Notes: generated by a model from the sequence alone, not told the origin. A stretch of DNA of 16,637 nucleotides from Porticoccaceae bacterium (GCA_023229065.1 JALNZZ010000034.1:1-16637); one strand, 5' to 3'; shown: positions 6,804-15,103, counted from the stretch's first letter. A program made the numbers and translations.

Positions 6804-6817
6804 GCACAATGCGTGCC
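6804..6817 (-). promoter_or_regulatory. Sigma-54 (RpoN) promoter of the small RNA
   Basis: The minus strand reads TTTTTTGGCACGCATTGTGC. GG (6817-6816) and GC (6805-6804) are separated by exactly 10 nt, and the -24 element TTGGCACG is a perfect consensus with the usual upstream T-run. The -12 element is GTGCT instead of TTGCT, a single mismatch. Counting 12 nt from the GC puts the start site near 6792. The promoter is about 150 nt downstream of the stop codon of cbrB, which encodes a sigma-54 activator with an intact GAFTGA loop. Confidence 0.82.
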
Positions 6818-6893
6818 AAAAAATAATACCTCTCTATATTCAATGGGTTGTGATTTTTTGAGCAAGGTTTCTGTGCTTGTGGATGTCGTATAG

Positions 6894-6954
6894 TGTTACT
6901 TATTCTCCCAAAAAGTGTTTCCGCCGGTTACGTTTTGATTCGAGAGTCAGTAAC
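6894..6954 (-). promoter_or_regulatory. Upstream activating region with CbrB-type GTTAC/GTAAC half-sites
   Basis: Read on the minus strand, GTTAC (6954-6950), GTAAC (6931-6927) and GTAACA (6899-6894) lie about 102 to 162 bp upstream of the predicted small RNA start. That is the normal distance for a sigma-54 enhancer. The first two form an inverted repeat with an 18-nt spacer. The CbrB site proposed upstream of Pseudomonas crcZ is, as I recall it, TGTTAC-N14-GTAACA. The half-site sequence therefore matches, but no pair here has the N14 spacing. The region begins 13 nt after the cbrB stop. Confidence 0.5.
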
Positions 6955-6967
6955 GATTATGGAGTCA

Positions 6968-8344
6968 TCAGGCTGATTTTGCCCGCGGAATACCTAACTT
7001 CTGGCGGCGTTCCCACAGACACTTACGGCTGATACCAAGCTTTTTAGCCAGCTCTGTTTCACTCATAGCATGCTGATTTTCCAGCACAAAACGGGTGAAG
7101 TAGTCTTCCAGCGAGAGCCCGTCGGGAGAGTCGGCATCCATCAGTCGGCTAGCTTGTTCGGTTTCGGGAGTCTGGGTCACCGCTTTATCGTCTTCGATTT
7201 CCACTAGTGCCAGTTCAATCCCTAGCAGGTCATGGGTGATCGGTTGATTGTCGTCGCAGAGAATGACAGCTCGCTGGATGGCGTTTTCCATCTCGCGAAT
7301 ATTGCCGTGCCAGGTGTAGGTGGTGATGGCCTGGATGGCATCAGGTGCCAAGGTCATTGGAGCTTTGCCCAGCCGTTTGCAAAACTTGTCCAGGAGGTAG
7401 TCTGCCAGTCGCAGAATGTCCTTGCCGCGCTCTCGCAATGGTGGGAGACGCAAGTTGACCACATTGATGCGATAAAAGAGGTCCTCGCGGAACAGGCCTT
7501 CTTTACAAAGTTTTTGTAGATTGCGGTGAGTTGCGGCCACTAGCCGCACATCCACATCGCGGGATTTGATCGCACCGATGGGGCGGACCTCGCCTTCCTG
7601 AAGCACTCGCAGTAGCCGTGCCTGGGCCTCGAGGGGCAGCTCGCCGATCTCATCCAGAAATAAAGTGCCGCCGTCGGCGGCAGTTACCAGGCCGGTGCGA
7701 TTCTCGTGGGCGCCGGTGAACGCGCCTTTTTCGTGGCCAAACAGTTCGGCTTCGATCAGCGTTTCAGGAATGGCAGCACAGTTGACACTGATCAGAGGGG
7801 CTTTGGCGCGACGGCTCTCATTGTGAATAGCTCTGGCAACCAACTCTTTGCCGGTGCCGGTTTCACCCTGGATCAGTACCGTGGCATCAGTGGGCGCCAC
7901 TTTATGGATAATGTTGTAAACCTCCTTCATTGCCTGACTGCTACCAATCATGCCGCTGCTGGCGTGAGTGGGAGAGTTAAATTCACGAGGTGCAGGTTGC
8001 GCGTTGAGTATGCGCTTGACGGAGTTGAGCACTTCCTTTTGATCGAAGGGCTTGGGGATATAGTCTACTGCCCCCAGCTTCATGGTATCCACCGCTGAGC
8101 GCAGGCTGGCGTAGCTGGTCATGATCAATACCGGCACATCCCCGGCCAGTTTGATCAGATCGGTCCCTGGCAGGCCGGGAAGGCGCAAGTCACTGATAAT
8201 AAGAGAGAAGTCGGTGAGGTTGTGGTGCTGGAGTGCATCCTGGATATTGGCCGCCGCTTCCATTTGATAGCCGTTGCGTTCCAGCAACTTGAACAGGGAA
8301 TTGCGAATGACCTCCTCGTCTTCAACAATCAGGATTCGTTGCAT
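6968..8344 (-). CDS. cbrB: Sigma-54-dependent response regulator CbrB (NtrC family)
   Basis: The protein has 458 residues in the order receiver, AAA+, Fis-type helix-turn-helix. The receiver has acidic residues Glu8/Asp9, phosphorylation Asp52 (IISDLRLPG), Thr76 and Lys98. The AAA+ domain has Walker A GETGTGKE (160-167), the sigma-54-contacting GAFTGA (207-212), and Walker B GGTLFLDEIGE with Asp231/Glu232. The C terminus carries a Fis-like helix-turn-helix (ETELAKKLGISRKCLWERRQ) that would bind enhancers. It follows cbrA with a 13-nt gap, giving a two-component pair. Assignment to CbrB rather than generic NtrC rests on its partner, an SLC5-type kinase, and on pcnB downstream. In Pseudomonas, CbrB controls carbon/nitrogen source use largely through crcZ. 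A sigma-54 promoter lies just beyond its stop. The ATG at 8344 has only a modest AGAG site. Confidence 0.9.
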   Translation of the reverse strand: MQRILIVEDEEVIRNSLFKLLERNGYQMEAAANIQDALQHHNLTDFSLIISDLRLPGLPGTDLIKLAGDVPVLIMTSYASLRSAVDTMKLGAVDYIPKPFDQKEVLNSVKRILNAQPAPREFNSPTHASSGMIGSSQAMKEVYNIIHKVAPTDATVLIQGETGTGKELVARAIHNESRRAKAPLISVNCAAIPETLIEAELFGHEKGAFTGAHENRTGLVTAADGGTLFLDEIGELPLEAQARLLRVLQEGEVRPIGAIKSRDVDVRLVAATHRNLQKLCKEGLFREDLFYRINVVNLRLPPLRERGKDILRLADYLLDKFCKRLGKAPMTLAPDAIQAITTYTWHGNIREMENAIQRAVILCDDNQPITHDLLGIELALVEIEDDKAVTQTPETEQASRLMDADSPDGLSLEDYFTRFVLENQHAMSETELAKKLGISRKCLWERRQKLGIPRAKSA

Positions 8345-8357
8345 GGCGAAACTCTGG

Positions 8358-11309
8358 TCAGTTGAGGGGTCGTCTAGTGTTACCTTCCGTGATCAAGGAA
8401 TCAAGTGGGGGAGGGGGCGGCGGGTTGAGAGCAACGGTTATCCGCGTCCCCCGACCATTGGAAAGGGGGCTGGTAATGGCGATAGTACCGCGATGCAGGC
8501 GCACGATGCTGTACACCAGTGACAGCCCCAAGCCGGTACCTTCGCCAGGTTCTTTGGTGGTGAAAAATGGTTCCAATACCCGTTCCTGCAGTTCGGGGGG
8601 GATACCGCTGCCCGTATCGCTGATATGCACCAGGCGGGTATCGCTGGGGCCCGCTTCGTATTCGACTTGGATGGTGCTGTTTTCGGGACTGGCATCGCGT
8701 GCATTGGCCAGCAGATTCACAAATACCTGAGTCAGCTGGTGGGCGTCACCATTGACTAAAAGATCAGGAGGAACGCTCGAAGTAAAGTTTACTGCCTTGG
8801 CAGCCTTGTCCAGGCTCAGTAGCTGGATGGCATCGTCCACAGGCCTGGCGAGGTACACCGGCCCATGGTCGCTATTGTCGTCGCTGCGGGAGAAGTCGAT
8901 CAAGGTGCGCACGATCGCGGTAATGCGCTCGGTCTGGGCGAGGATGATCTCCGCAGTGGAGCAGGTTTGTTGATCGTTGCTCTCACTGATCAGATCCTGG
9001 GCCAGACAGGAAATCCCGGTGACCGGGTTGCCGATTTCATGGGCCACACCGGCGGCCAGGCGTCCCACAGAAGTAAGCCGCTCGGCGTGAGCCAGCTCCT
9101 GGATGAGGCGCAGGCGTTCACTGATGTCCTCAGCGAGAATAATTTGATTGCCGGCATGTACCGGCGAATTGTCGTCTACCCGGTATTTGTGCAAGTGAAA
9201 CCAGCGGCTGGGTGTACCCTTGGCAGAGGTCGGTGGCGGTGGTACTTCGTGGGCCGGCCAGTGGTCGTCGTCGCTATCGGCAAAGGTGAGTAACAGCTCG
9301 CCCCAAGGGGCGGGTAAATCGGTGAGCTTGGCGCCCTCCGCCAGTCGGGGGCTGATGCCACTACCACTGGCCAGGCTGTGGTTCCACAGCAGGATCTCCC
9401 TGTCGCGGGCAATGGAGCACACACCGACGGGGAGGTTCTCAAGAGTCTGACGGTGATAGATACGCAGTTTGTTGAGCTCGGCGGCAAGGCCGGACATGGC
9501 TCTGCCGGCACCTGCGAGGCGGGTTTCCAGCAGGCTGATATCGTCGACCGGGGTGTCTCCTTGTCCGTCGAGGGGCATCACGGCATCAACGACCCGCTCG
9601 CTGGCAAAGGTGCCGAGTTTATCGCTGAGATTGTAATTTAGGCGGTCGCGGAACATGCGCAGGGCGAGGGGGCGGTTGTCGTCGCGATCCAGTTCCAGTT
9701 CGTGCAGCACCTGGGCGACTTCGCGGCTGGCCTGGGGGCCGATTTGTTCTGCCAGCCGTTGTTCCACCGCGCTAAAACTGATGGGATCAAGGCTGGATCG
9801 CTGAGGCACGGGCATGCTGTCCACCATGGTGTGGTGGGCGTAGGTGCGCTCCTCTCGGGACATGCTGGTCAGACGCGACACCACTAAGGTGACCAGCAAA
9901 TTGGTAATCAGGGACTCCAGCAGCCAGGAGGGCCAGTTGGCGGCGCCGACCACCAGAGTGCCGCCCAGGAGGGGGGGGCTTGCTTCGGTGTGACCTGACA
10001 GCAAGGGCAGCAAGGCACCGTAAGCCCAGATTGTCATTCCCACAGCGAGCCCGGCCAGGCAGCCGGTGCGGTTGACCTTGGGCAAGTAGAGGGTCGCGGC
10101 CAGGGCGGGGATTAGCTGGGTCAGGCCCATCATACCCGTGATGGTGAGGTCCGTGACGCTGTGGGAAGGAATGTCGATAGCAAAAAGCAAGGCAGCCAGT
10201 ACCCACAGCGCCGCCGCTCGGAAGCGCCAGCGCTCCAGCCAGCTGTCGAGCACTCTGTCGCGAAAGGAGTCCTGCAGGGGAGCCACGAAGGTGGTGACAA
10301 AGAACTTGCCCACCGCCAGAGCCATGACAGCCACCAGGCCGAGACTGATAAACAGGCCGGCCAGCAGTGTGAGGGTGTGCAGCCATGGCTGGCCGAGCAG
10401 TGCCGGCAGCGCACTCACATAGTGGTGGAAGGGTACCTCTAGCTGCAGGTTCAGACCCGTCCACAGGATGGGCAGCACAGGCAGTGCTGCTAGCCATAGC
10501 ATCAGCGGTTGCAACCAGGACGAGGTTAGATCCCGGCTTCTGTCGCGCGTCAAGCTCAGCAGATGAGCCAGCTGGGGCATAATGAAAGGCGCGGTAAAAA
10601 ACAGCAAAATCAGCGCATAGGCGTTATCGAAGCGCTGCACGACGGCGACCTGGCCGCTGGATTCTGCCCAGCTGTTGAGCTCAGCGAAGCTGCCGAACCC
10701 CCCGTAGACGGCGAGGAGGCCGCACAGCAGCAAGGCGGCAATAGCCAGCAGGCCGCCGCAGGCCATTACCAGAGGGATCGCGCGGCGCTGATGCTGGGTG
10801 CGACTGAAGGCAGCGAGAAAAAGTATTGCCAGAGCGGCCATCGCTGCCATCAGTACGTTGCGCAGGGCAGTGCTGACCTCACTGCCGCTGAAAAAGGTAT
10901 CAGGGATGGACTTGAGCTGAGCGGCGGCGATGGGCAGACTGGCGAGAGCCAGTACCAGAGAGGCGATCCGGCCGATCCGCACCGAGCGAAACCGGTACAC
11001 CAGCAGGTCGGGTATGGAGGAAAAGGCCTGGGAGCGGGAGATCCAGCGCAGCGGCTCGATAAACAGGGGGGCAAAGATAAAGACCACCGTGTAGGATATG
11101 ACACCGAGCAGTCCCGCCAGGCCATAGCGGCCCATCATTTCTACCAGTCCGTAATAAAACAAGACGCCACTTACGCCGAGAAAGGACAGGGCGTTGATCA
11201 ACGGGTGGCTCCACAGGCCGGCGGGCATCCGCCGATACTGGGCGAGCAACCCGAGCCCAAAAAACATGGCTGTGAACAGAAGCAGAGCCAGTACCGCTTC
11301 AGCGCTCAT
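8358..11309 (-). CDS. cbrA: Sensor histidine kinase CbrA with N-terminal sodium/solute symporter domain
   Basis: A 983-residue membrane sensor, the same size class as Pseudomonas CbrA. Residues 1 to about 480 form a many-helix SLC5/SSF transporter-like region. A charged linker of STAC type follows (about 495-600), then a PAS-like segment beginning near LENLPVGVCSIARD (623). The kinase core has H-box GVAHEIGNP with phospho-acceptor His757, N-box VNLLANARDAS (Asn869), G1 DTGSG (898-902), F-box LEPFFTTKEPG and G2 GEGTGLGLS. A run of six prolines is found near the C terminus. CbrA signals to CbrB, and in some pseudomonads its transporter part moves histidine; the ligand here is unknown. The ATG at 11309 overlaps the end of the preceding small gene by 11 nt and has no strong ribosome-binding site, so translational coupling is likely. 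Confidence 0.92.
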   Translation of the reverse strand: MSAEAVLALLLFTAMFFGLGLLAQYRRMPAGLWSHPLINALSFLGVSGVLFYYGLVEMMGRYGLAGLLGVISYTVVFIFAPLFIEPLRWISRSQAFSSIPDLLVYRFRSVRIGRIASLVLALASLPIAAAQLKSIPDTFFSGSEVSTALRNVLMAAMAALAILFLAAFSRTQHQRRAIPLVMACGGLLAIAALLLCGLLAVYGGFGSFAELNSWAESSGQVAVVQRFDNAYALILLFFTAPFIMPQLAHLLSLTRDRSRDLTSSWLQPLMLWLAALPVLPILWTGLNLQLEVPFHHYVSALPALLGQPWLHTLTLLAGLFISLGLVAVMALAVGKFFVTTFVAPLQDSFRDRVLDSWLERWRFRAAALWVLAALLFAIDIPSHSVTDLTITGMMGLTQLIPALAATLYLPKVNRTGCLAGLAVGMTIWAYGALLPLLSGHTEASPPLLGGTLVVGAANWPSWLLESLITNLLVTLVVSRLTSMSREERTYAHHTMVDSMPVPQRSSLDPISFSAVEQRLAEQIGPQASREVAQVLHELELDRDDNRPLALRMFRDRLNYNLSDKLGTFASERVVDAVMPLDGQGDTPVDDISLLETRLAGAGRAMSGLAAELNKLRIYHRQTLENLPVGVCSIARDREILLWNHSLASGSGISPRLAEGAKLTDLPAPWGELLLTFADSDDDHWPAHEVPPPPTSAKGTPSRWFHLHKYRVDDNSPVHAGNQIILAEDISERLRLIQELAHAERLTSVGRLAAGVAHEIGNPVTGISCLAQDLISESNDQQTCSTAEIILAQTERITAIVRTLIDFSRSDDNSDHGPVYLARPVDDAIQLLSLDKAAKAVNFTSSVPPDLLVNGDAHQLTQVFVNLLANARDASPENSTIQVEYEAGPSDTRLVHISDTGSGIPPELQERVLEPFFTTKEPGEGTGLGLSLVYSIVRLHRGTIAITSPLSNGRGTRITVALNPPPPPPLDSLITEGNTRRPLN

Positions 11310-11475
11310 AGCGACCCCGCCGCCGCTGCCACAACCAGCTGGCGATGATGACCAGCAGCCACGCTTCGTAGGGACGCCACCAGCCGGCCCCTGGCGTCGT
11401 GATCCAGTGGATGGTCAGGGGGGAAATGACGCAGGCCAGTAGGACCAGCAGTGCCGCGAGTCGATGGTTTAGCAT
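11299..11475 (-). CDS. Small inner-membrane protein upstream of cbrA
   Basis: A 58-residue protein from the ATG at 11475. A hydrophobic helix (about residues 6-25, LAALLVLLACVISPLTIHWI) is followed by a short polar turn (TTPGAGWWRPYEA), then a second hydrophobic helix (AWLLVIIASWLW). It ends in a strongly basic tail QRRRGRYER, which by the positive-inside rule would face the cytoplasm. The gene overlaps cbrA by 11 nt in another frame. A small unnamed membrane protein sits at the same place before cbrA in Pseudomonas, so this is likely a real, conserved accessory gene. The Shine-Dalgarno is poor. An upstream TTG extension to 11538 would overlap sfsA and is less likely. Role unknown; modulation of CbrA is an inference from coupling and membrane location. 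Confidence 0.7.
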   Translation of the reverse strand: MLNHRLAALLVLLACVISPLTIHWITTPGAGWWRPYEAWLLVIIASWLWQRRRGRYER

Positions 11476-11527
11476 GAGAGCATGGTAATGTGCTGTGGGT
11501 GCGGGGTAAATGGTTTCGAGGTTAGCG

Positions 11528-12235
11528 TCAGACCACAAATGGCAACCGCCGCGCCAGGGTGATTTCTTCGGCTGTCACTTTGCATCCATAGGCCAACACT
11601 TCCACTCCTGCCGCTAGAGCCTCGCGCAGAGTCGCGCCATAGACGGGGTCGATATCATCGGCGGGACCGGCTCGGGTGGCGCCGCTGTGCTGTACACAGT
11701 ACAGCAGTATGGCGCGGTGGCCAGCGCGTACCATGGTGGACAGTTCTCGCAGATGCTTGGTGCCCCGAGCGGTGACAGCATCGGGAAAGGTGAGCAAGCC
11801 GTCGCCCACTTCCAGGGTAACGTTCTTTACTTCCACATAGCAATCGGGTCGATCGTCGCCCTGCAGTAAAAAGTCGATGCGACTATTTTCTTCACCGTAG
11901 CGCACTTCGCTGCGGATGTTGCGGTAGCCGGCGAGTTCGCTGATAACGCCCTCGGTGAGAGCTTCGCGGACTAGATGGTTGGCGCGTCCGGTGTTGACTC
12001 CCGCCAGCCAGCCGAGAGGTGTGGTTGTGATTTCCAGGGTGCCGGGCAACTTGCGTTTGGGATTGTCGCTGCGGGAAAACCAGCAGGGGGTACCCGGTAC
12101 CACGCAGTTTTTCATGGAGCCGGTGTTGGGGCAGTGTACCGTCAGCAATTCGCCGCCGGGGAGCTCCACATCGGCGAGAAAGCGCTTGTAGCGGCGCAGC
12201 AGGGTACCCTGCTCAAAAGGGGGCTTAAATTTCAC
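11528..12235 (-). CDS. sfsA: Sugar fermentation stimulation protein homologue SfsA
   Basis: A 235-residue protein matching the SfsA family length (234 in E. coli). Diagnostic stretches are KRFLADVELPGGELLTVHCPNTGSM near the N terminus, then PLGWLAGVNTGRANHLVREAL, RIDFLLQG, YVEVKNVTL and TFPDAVTARGTKHLREL. SfsA proteins bind DNA/nucleic acid non-specifically and have a nuclease-like fold; the E. coli name comes from a maltose-metabolism phenotype, and its true role is unclear. The frame is open further upstream, to 12550, but that part shadows the aminotransferase. GTG at 12235 gives the family N terminus (KFKPPFEQGTLLRRYKRF) and overlaps the aminotransferase stop by 11 nt, so the two are coupled. 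dksA and gluQRS, frequent neighbours in gammaproteobacteria, are absent on the cbrA side. Confidence 0.92.
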   Translation of the reverse strand: MKFKPPFEQGTLLRRYKRFLADVELPGGELLTVHCPNTGSMKNCVVPGTPCWFSRSDNPKRKLPGTLEITTTPLGWLAGVNTGRANHLVREALTEGVISELAGYRNIRSEVRYGEENSRIDFLLQGDDRPDCYVEVKNVTLEVGDGLLTFPDAVTARGTKHLRELSTMVRAGHRAILLYCVQHSGATRAGPADDIDPVYGATLREALAAGVEVLAYGCKVTAEEITLARRLPFVV

Positions 12236-13415
12236 GGCGGGCAAGTACTTTGGCGAGGCGCTCCACCGCCTGCTCCAGGCGCGGCAGTGGTTCGGCTGTA
12301 TAGGAAAAACGCACGTGGTTGTGTGCCTGAAAGTGCCCAAAGTCCGTACCTGGGGTGATGGACACCCCGGCGCGGGCAAGCATGTCCCAGCAGAACGCTT
12401 CGCAGTCGTCGGCCAGGGTCTCGATACCGGCGTAAATATAGAAGGCACCGGGTGGCGGGTGAGAGATGCGCAGGCCCAGCTCCCGAAGTGCCGGCACCAG
12501 GAAATCGCGACGCGCGCGGAGCTCGGCGCGGCGCGCCTCAAAAAGAGCAATGCACTCGGGCTCGAAGGCGGCCAGGGCGACGTGCTGTGCCAGGGAGGGG
12601 GGTGAAATATGGAAGTTTTGGGTCATCAGCCGCAGCGGGTCGAGGGCTTCCTCGGGCGCCACCAGCCAGCCCAAGCGCCAGCCGGACATGGCGAAATACT
12701 TGGAGAAGCTATTAATGACAAAGGCGTCGTCTGTCAGCTCCAAAACAGAGACTTCGCTCGCTTCATCATAGCTGAGGCCATGGTAGATCTCATCGACAAT
12801 CAGGGTGCCACCGTGCTGGGTCACGGCCCCGTGCAAGGCGGTCAGCGCTGAGCGGCTCAGCATATCGCCCGTGGGATTGCCCGGCGAAGCTACCAGCAGC
12901 CCGGCTGTGTCGTTGCGCCAGTGACGCTGAATGTCCTCAGGGCTCGGTTGGTAATGATTTTCCGCTACTACGGGGATACGCACCGGTGTGGCGTCGCAGC
13001 GGTGTACGAAGTTGGCGTTGCAAGGATAGCCGGGGTCAGTCAGTAACAAGCTATCGCCCGGGTTCAAGAGCAGGTCGCAGACCATGCCCAGGGCGGCGCT
13101 GCTGCCGGTGGTGACGATCACCCGCGCCGGATCGAGGTCGATGCCGTAACGCTGCGCATAAAAGTGCGCGATGGCCTGGCGAAGTGCCGGCATACCGAGG
13201 CTGGAGGTGTAGCCCTGGTGGGTGTTCGACTGGGCGTGGTGAGCGGCAGCCGCCATCGGCGCCGGCAGGCTGAATATCGGCTCACCGACCTCCATACGAA
13301 TGATGTCCTCGCCGGCGGCTTGACGCGCCATGGCGGCGTCGAGAAAGTCCACCACTTTGAAGGGGGTCAGTTGGCTAGCGCGGCGAGCAAAGCCGCGTTT
13401 GGGGCTGTCGGTCAT
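12225..13415 (-). CDS. PLP-dependent aminotransferase, class I/II (aspartate aminotransferase fold type I)
   Basis: A 396-residue pyridoxal-phosphate aminotransferase. It has Asn180 in SPGNPTG, Asp208 in VDEIYHGL (pyridine nitrogen contact), the Schiff-base Lys239 in NSFSKYFAMSGWRLGW, and the substrate-carboxylate Arg369 in HVRFSYT. It would transfer an amino group between an amino acid and 2-oxoglutarate or pyruvate; the donor is not evident. A homologue is linked to sfsA/dksA/cbrA in Pseudomonas, so linkage is conserved. Start choice: ATG 13415 gives the usual N terminus for the family, and TACAAT (minus strand, 13449-13444) just upstream could be its -10. An in-frame ATG at 13517 has a better ribosome-binding site (TAAGGA) and would add 34 atypical residues. 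Its stop overlaps the sfsA GTG. Confidence 0.88.
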   Translation of the reverse strand: MTDSPKRGFARRASQLTPFKVVDFLDAAMARQAAGEDIIRMEVGEPIFSLPAPMAAAAHHAQSNTHQGYTSSLGMPALRQAIAHFYAQRYGIDLDPARVIVTTGSSAALGMVCDLLLNPGDSLLLTDPGYPCNANFVHRCDATPVRIPVVAENHYQPSPEDIQRHWRNDTAGLLVASPGNPTGDMLSRSALTALHGAVTQHGGTLIVDEIYHGLSYDEASEVSVLELTDDAFVINSFSKYFAMSGWRLGWLVAPEEALDPLRLMTQNFHISPPSLAQHVALAAFEPECIALFEARRAELRARRDFLVPALRELGLRISHPPPGAFYIYAGIETLADDCEAFCWDMLARAGVSITPGTDFGHFQAHNHVRFSYTAEPLPRLEQAVERLAKVLARREI

Positions 13416-13643
13416 GATGTGGGCCTGGCAACCGGGGCTGGGCATTGTAGCGGACGGGGCAATCCGGTGGGAGTGAGGGCGTATTTCTTGCTGCGCCCCG
13501 GGCAATGCATTGGCCATGAGCACATCCTTAAAGCACCATATCTTGAGCCCTACAGAATCGCACTCCATGACTTTGCTTTACACACGCAGTACCTATGGCT
13601 AGCCTTGCTGGAGCAAAGTCTCCTCTCTGTCGCGGTCAACACT

Positions 13644-15029
13644 ATGAAAAAGATGGAATACCGAGTCGAAACCGATAGCCTTGGCAGTGTCGAGGTTCCC
13701 GTCGACGCACTTTACCAGGCCCAGACCCAACGTGCGGTGGACAATTTCCCGATCAGTGGCAGGGCGATGCCGGCGCGCTTTATCGCCGCCGTGGCACTGG
13801 TGAAGGAAGTGGCAGCTGGCGTCAACTTTGAATTGGGGCTGATGGATGAAGGTCGTGCCGGCGCTATTCAGCGCGCTGCACGCCGGGTGCGCGGCGGCGA
13901 GTTCGCCGATCAGTTTCCCGTGGATGTATTTCAGACGGGTTCCGGCACCAGTACCAATATGAACGTCAACGAGGTGCTGGCCACTTTGGCCAGTCGCGAG
14001 ATGGATTTACTGGTAAGCCCTAATGACCACGTCAATCTTGGCCAGAGTAGCAATGACGTAATTCCTTCGGCCATTCATATTGCCGCCACCCTGACGCTGC
14101 GGGAGCAATTGTTGCCGGCCTTGGGTCTGCTTGCCGACACTATTGAGGCGCGTGCGGGAGAGCTGGGAGAGGTGGTGAAGACTGGTCGTACCCACTTGAT
14201 GGATGCTATGCCTCTCACTCTGGCCCAGGAGTTGGGCGGCTGGTCGGCACAGATTCGCGCCGGCATCGAGCGGATCAAGAGTGTGCTGCCCAGGCTGCGC
14301 CAGCTAGCTCAGGGAGGTACGGCTGTGGGTACGGGGATCAACGCCCATCCGGAATTTGCTGATCGCTTTGCCGCCGCTCTCACTGCGGTCACCGGCGAGC
14401 CCTTTGTGCCAGCGGAGAGCTTTTTCGAGGCCTTGAGCAGCCAGGACACCGCTGTGGAGTTGTCCGGCCAGCTGCGCACTGTCGCGGTGAGCTTGATGAA
14501 AATTACCAGTGATCTGCGCTGGATGAACAGCGGGCCTCTGGCGGGACTGGGTGAAATTGAGTTGCCTTCGTTACAGCCGGGCAGCAGCATCATGCCCGGC
14601 AAGGTCAACCCTGTGATCCCCGAAGCTGTAGCCATGGTGGCTGCCCAGGTGATGGGCAACGATGCCACTGTCGCTATAGCCGGGCAGTCGGGGAACTTCC
14701 AGCTCAACGTGATGCTGCCAGTTGTCGCCCATAATCTGCTGCAATCTATTGAGTTGTTGGCAAACGCTAGCCGCCTGCTGGCAGATAAAGCTATCGCTGG
14801 CTTCCGTATCAACACGGACCGGGTGGATCAGTTGCTGGAGCGCAACCCTATTTTGGTAACCGCCCTCAATCCGGTGATCGGCTATCTGAAAGCGGCCGAG
14901 ATCGCCAAGGCCGCCTATGCACAGAGGCGGCCAGTGCTTGATGTGGCGGTGGAGATGACGGATCTCGATCGCGGGCAGCTGGAAAAACTGCTCGATCCCA
15001 GAAATCTTACCGACAATAAAGCGCCGTAA
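13644..15029 (+). CDS. fumC: Class II fumarate hydratase
   Basis: A 461-residue iron-independent fumarase that interconverts fumarate and malate in the TCA cycle. Residues 8-36 (VETDSLGSVEVPVDALYQAQTQ and NFPI) match the FumC N terminus. Also present are QTGSGTSTNMNVNEVLA (97-113), HVNLGQSSNDVIPSA (129-143), the active-site His184 in TGRTHLMDAMPLTLAQE, and the fumarate-lyase signature GSSIMPGKVN (313-322) with the catalytic serine loop. The sequence style is that of the FumC2 type of Pseudomonas, with LMDAMPL in place of the LQDATPL more common in FumC1. The frame is open back to 13164, but that stretch is antisense to the aminotransferase. ATG 13644 (or ATG 13653) matches family starts. No strong Shine-Dalgarno was seen. 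Confidence 0.93.
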   Translation: MKKMEYRVETDSLGSVEVPVDALYQAQTQRAVDNFPISGRAMPARFIAAVALVKEVAAGVNFELGLMDEGRAGAIQRAARRVRGGEFADQFPVDVFQTGSGTSTNMNVNEVLATLASREMDLLVSPNDHVNLGQSSNDVIPSAIHIAATLTLREQLLPALGLLADTIEARAGELGEVVKTGRTHLMDAMPLTLAQELGGWSAQIRAGIERIKSVLPRLRQLAQGGTAVGTGINAHPEFADRFAAALTAVTGEPFVPAESFFEALSSQDTAVELSGQLRTVAVSLMKITSDLRWMNSGPLAGLGEIELPSLQPGSSIMPGKVNPVIPEAVAMVAAQVMGNDATVAIAGQSGNFQLNVMLPVVAHNLLQSIELLANASRLLADKAIAGFRINTDRVDQLLERNPILVTALNPVIGYLKAAEIAKAAYAQRRPVLDVAVEMTDLDRGQLEKLLDPRNLTDNKAP

Positions 15030-15103
15030 CAGAAGGCTTGCAACTACGGTGTGATCTCCAGACGCAACGCCGACTATTCAAGTAGTGTGAACAGGCTCTA
15101 AGT

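Noticed and set aside
8395..8425. Hexaproline run near the CbrA C terminus as a frameshift sign
   Set aside because: The frame stays open, the kinase ATP-binding domain is already complete before it, and the stop fits the cbrB spacing.
9175..9511. Long antisense and overlapping frames within cbrA
   Set aside because: These are typical shadows in GC-rich coding DNA; the cbrA frame has all kinase motifs uninterrupted.
12236..12550. Upstream extension of the sfsA frame
   Set aside because: It overlaps the aminotransferase on the same strand in another frame; SfsA family proteins begin at the equivalent of GTG 12235.
13164..13643. 160-codon in-frame extension upstream of fumC
   Set aside because: It is antisense to the aminotransferase and unlike any FumC N terminus; the family start matches ATG 13644.
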